Assembly: GCA_020063545.1 (NCBI GenBank)
Contig: JAGUUF010000161.1
Location: 1-14,727 of the forward strand
DNA length: 14,727 nucleotides
Direction: 5' to 3'
DNA from: Cytophagales bacterium
Lineage (GTDB): Bacteria; Bacteroidota; Bacteroidia; Cytophagales; Cyclobacteriaceae
Positions 12,729 to 14,727 of the stretch are shown piece by piece. A program made the translations under genes and the position numbers. The notes below the pieces were generated by a model. It saw only the letters and a program-made list of their open reading frames with translations, did no database searches and was not told where the DNA came from. Position 1 is the first letter of the stretch. Every line of letters begins with the position of its first letter.

Positions 12729-13241
12729 TTATTCTGCTCCGCTCCCGAACAGATCAGAAAAGGAGGGCACAAAGGTACCAATCCAGTGGGTGGTTTTCGG
12801 GGCAAAATTGGCAATGAACGCGTAAAGACCCGAGTCTTCCCGCCAATGGCCGGGAAGTTTAATGGAAAGGGAATCGGTAATCCAAAGAATTACACTGACC
12901 ATAAAAATGGTTTTGAGGGCACCCAGCAATGCGCCTGCGGCCTGGTCGGCCTTACCCAGGGTTGATTTTTCCAGCAATGACTTAAGCAAGGACCCCAGCA
13001 ACCGTACAAGCAGTACAATTACTACAAATACAACCCCAAAGGCAACATAGGGCAAAATGCGATTATCGATTTCGTAATACAACGAGAGTTTAACCATAAC
13101 AATGCCCATCAGCTTAAACCCGCCAAGTACACCCAGAAAAATGGCAAGCAGCGAAAACAGCGAATACAAAAATCCTTTTTGATAGCCGCTTACCGCACCA
13201 ACGATAATGGTGATGACCAGGATGATGTCAAGAATGTTCAC
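12729..13241 (-). CDS. cvpA: CvpA family inner-membrane protein
   Basis: A 170-residue inner-membrane protein with four predicted membrane helices: about 3-21, 25-47, 62-85 and 100-122. The N-terminus, NILDIILVITIIVGAVSGYQKGF, with the Gly-rich turn before the second helix, and the later GKADQAAGALLGALKT segment are the CvpA family signature. E. coli CvpA is linked to colicin V production and envelope stress tolerance, but the biochemical role is unknown. The start is GTG at 13239-13241, overlapping the yqeY stop in GTGA, so translation is coupled. The C-terminal ~45 residues are soluble and end FSDLFGSGAE. Confidence 0.87.
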   Translation of the reverse strand: MNILDIILVITIIVGAVSGYQKGFLYSLFSLLAIFLGVLGGFKLMGIVMVKLSLYYEIDNRILPYVAFGVVFVVIVLLVRLLGSLLKSLLEKSTLGKADQAAGALLGALKTIFMVSVILWITDSLSIKLPGHWREDSGLYAFIANFAPKTTHWIGTFVPSFSDLFGSGAE

Positions 13242-13690
13242 GGGCTTAGCAGCTTCTTCACCAGTTCCGAAATGAGTTTACCATCGGCCTGGCCGGCCAG
13301 CTTTTTGGTGGCGATGCCCATAACCTTGCCCATATCCTGCGGGCCTTTTGCGCCAACTTCGGTTATTGTTTTTTTCAGTTCCTCTACGATTTCAGTTTCC
13401 GAAAGTTGTTTCGGTAAATACCGGCTGATTATGTTTAACTGAAACAACTCCTTTTCGGCCAGGTCAGCACGGCCTTGTTGCTGAAAAATTTCGGCCGACT
13501 CTTTTCGTTGCTTGGCAGCCTTCATCAGCAATTTGTTTTCCGCCTCACCGGAGATGTCAGTTGCGGCACCCTTCTCGGTTTCGGCCAGCAGGATCAACGA
13601 CTTGATTCCGCGCAGCGCTTCCAACTCTTCTTTGTTCCTGGCAAGCATGGCAGCTTTTATGTCGGCATCTATTTTGTTTTTCAGGCTCAT
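13238..13690 (-). CDS. yqeY: GatB/YqeY domain protein
   Basis: A 150-residue soluble helical protein, the full YqeY length. It opens MSLKNKIDADIKAAMLARNKEELEALRGIKS-like and carries the conserved KQRKESAEIFQQQGRADLAEKE and LPKQLSETEIVEEL, ending with the GKVMGIATKKLAGQADGKLISELVKKLL module. The fold resembles the tail domain of the GatB amidotransferase subunit, suggesting tRNA contact, but no catalytic residues are known. I start at ATG 13688-13690; a longer TTG start at 13753 would add 21 unrelated residues overlapping the divergent pdxJ promoter region. It is the first gene of the minus block. Confidence 0.93.
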   Translation of the reverse strand: MSLKNKIDADIKAAMLARNKEELEALRGIKSLILLAETEKGAATDISGEAENKLLMKAAKQRKESAEIFQQQGRADLAEKELFQLNIISRYLPKQLSETEIVEELKKTITEVGAKGPQDMGKVMGIATKKLAGQADGKLISELVKKLLSP

Positions 13691-13705
13691 AGCAACATGT
13701 TTCGG

Positions 13706-13713
13706 CAAATGTA
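13706..13713 (-). promoter_or_regulatory. -7 element for the yqeY-led gene block
   Basis: TACATTTG on the minus strand (13713 down to 13706) is an exact TAnnTTTG match, about 15 bases before the yqeY ATG. Transcription would start near 13700. No convincing -33 TTG at normal spacing is seen. The 71-bp region to pdxJ must also hold the divergent pdxJ promoter, which I could not identify. Confidence 0.4.
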
Positions 13714-13761
13714 TAAAGAATAGAATTTTTGAGATTGGTATTTGTAATTTCAACCCTTACA

Positions 13762-14478
13762 ATGACCCGGCTAAGTGTAAACATTAACAAAATTGCCACG
13801 CTGCGAAATGCCCGTGGCGGCAACAATCCTGACGTGATTAAAGCCGCGGTGGATTGCGAACGGTTTGGGGCAGAGGGGATAACCGTACATCCTCGGCCTG
13901 ATGAACGCCATATCCGCTACGCGGATGTACCGGAGCTTGCCCGGGTTGTTAAAACCGAGTTCAACATCGAAGGCTATCCCGATGAGCGGTACCTGCAACT
14001 GGTTGCAAGCGTGAAGCCCGCCCAGGCCACCCTGGTGCCCGACAGCCCGGATGTCATCACGTCAAATGCAGGGTGGGATACCGTAAGGCATAACAGCTTT
14101 TTGGCCGAAGTGATACGTGAGTTGAAAAAATCAGGTGCGCGTATTTCGGTTTTTGTAAACCCGCTGCCGGCTATGGCCGAAGGCGCTGCCAAAGCGGGGG
14201 CCGACCGCATTGAACTGTATACCGAACCGTACGCCAAAGGATATGCCACCAACCGGGATAAAGCGATTAAACCATACCTTGAGTGCGCACAGGCCGCGCA
14301 GGCTGCCGGGCTTGGCGTTAATGCCGGGCACGACCTGGATTTAACCAACCTCCGGTTTTTAAGGCAGTCCATTCCGTTTCTCGATGAAGTGTCCATCGGC
14401 CATGCCCTGATTTGCGATGCCCTCTATTACGGATTGGAAAACACCATTCAGTTATACCTGCGCCAACTACGCGATTAG
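13762..14478 (+). CDS. pdxJ: Pyridoxine 5'-phosphate synthase
   Basis: A 238-residue TIM-barrel enzyme of the DXP-dependent vitamin B6 route. It condenses 1-deoxyxylulose 5-phosphate with 3-amino-2-oxopropyl phosphate to pyridoxine 5'-phosphate. The N-terminal strand RLSVNINKIATLRNARGG matches the family, and HPRPDERHI holds His43. Glu70 (NIEG) and the C-terminal VNAGHDLDL (His190) and IGHALI (His214) correspond to the active-site set of E. coli PdxJ. ELYTEPYA replaces the E. coli HTGCYA segment, as is common in Bacteroidota. The start is the ATG at 13762; an upstream TTG frame would add 11 residues unlike the family. It is divergent from yqeY and 34 bp ahead of the TPM-domain gene. Confidence 0.97.
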   Translation: MTRLSVNINKIATLRNARGGNNPDVIKAAVDCERFGAEGITVHPRPDERHIRYADVPELARVVKTEFNIEGYPDERYLQLVASVKPAQATLVPDSPDVITSNAGWDTVRHNSFLAEVIRELKKSGARISVFVNPLPAMAEGAAKAGADRIELYTEPYAKGYATNRDKAIKPYLECAQAAQAAGLGVNAGHDLDLTNLRFLRQSIPFLDEVSIGHALICDALYYGLENTIQLYLRQLRD

Positions 14479-14512
14479 TATTTTCTCTACCTTTAACAAA
14501 ACGCCTTTTCTT

Positions 14513-14727
14513 ATGGACTTCCGCAATACATTTTCACAGGCCGATATGCAGCGGATTAAAGCCGCTGTACATGAGGCGGAGTCAAAAATCTCGGGCGAAA
14601 TCGTTCCGGTAATTGTGCCGCGAAGCGGGTACTACAACATCGCCAACTATAAAGCCGGCATTATGATGGCCTCGCTCGTATTTTTGCTCATTATTGTTCT
14701 CGATAAATTCGTTCCGGCTTATGCAGG
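14513..14727 (+). CDS. TPM-domain membrane protein, N-terminal part (continues beyond window)
   Basis: The frame is open from the ATG at 14513 to the window end (71 codons). It begins MDFRNTFSQADMQRIKAAVH and continues EAESKISGEIVPVIVPRSG, the opening of the TPM (TLP18.3/Psb32/MOLO-1) fold, in which a helix leads to the conserved SGEI strand. A hydrophobic segment IMMASLVFLLIIVL at about 51-64 is a membrane helix inserted after the first strand. There is no N-terminal signal peptide, so the N-terminus is probably cytoplasmic. TPM proteins have varied or unknown roles, some reported as phosphatases. It starts 34 bp after pdxJ, so it may share its transcript; TACCTTTA at 14488-14495 is a near -7 match. 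The rest of the protein is not visible. Confidence 0.7.
   Translation, partial: MDFRNTFSQADMQRIKAAVHEAESKISGEIVPVIVPRSGYYNIANYKAGIMMASLVFLLIIVLDKFVPAYA

Noticed and set aside
13691..13753. N-terminal extension of YqeY from a TTG
   Set aside because: It would run across the divergent promoter region and add residues not found in the family; ATG 13690 gives the standard 150-aa protein.
1..14727. CRISPR array, tRNA, rRNA or insertion sequence
   Set aside because: I looked for regular repeats, cloverleaf-like segments and transposase motifs and saw none; apart from short gaps the window is filled with genes.

Overview
The window reads as chromosome of a Bacteroidota bacterium, most likely Cytophagales-like. 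Gene content and order, export-signal style and promoter style all point there: candidate TAnnTTTG -7 elements, few Shine-Dalgarno sequences, and signal peptides that all end just before Gln. Most of the window is roughly 50% GC. The first ~0.7 kb is clearly more AT-rich and looks like the edge of an acquired segment.

Layout. Positions 1-710 (minus) hold the N-terminal part of a HerA/DUF87-type P-loop ATPase that runs off the left edge. Upstream of it, also on minus, is a 52-codon Lys-rich small ORF (809-967) with host-like composition. Next comes a plus-strand ferrous-iron uptake operon, feoA-feoB, with a good Bacteroidota promoter and a perfect 6+6 inverted repeat at the predicted transcription start. 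A TerB-fold protein follows, ending at a strong bidirectional terminator (3846-3879).

From 13690 down to 3895 runs a long minus-strand gene block: yqeY, cvpA-like, alpha/beta hydrolase, CBS-pair/ACT-like protein, nadK, two DUF6089 outer-membrane barrels (the second the likely PorG of the type IX secretion system), uppS, bamA and two skp/ompH chaperone genes. Spacing is mostly tight: 4-bp overlaps, adjacent stop/start codons, or gaps under 100 bp. Several internal -7 elements suggest sub-operons. The order porG-uppS-bamA-skp-skp matches the Porphyromonas gingivalis PG0189-PG0193 region as I recall it. pdxJ is divergent to this block, and a TPM-domain membrane protein begins at the right edge.

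How it fits together: the minus block couples envelope construction (undecaprenyl lipid carrier, BAM insertase, periplasmic chaperones, T9SS barrel) with cofactor and housekeeping genes (NADP supply, PLP synthesis, YqeY). feoAB imports Fe(II). The truncated HerA-like gene is the only obviously accessory item and is the best lead to an uncommon system, but its partners lie outside the window.
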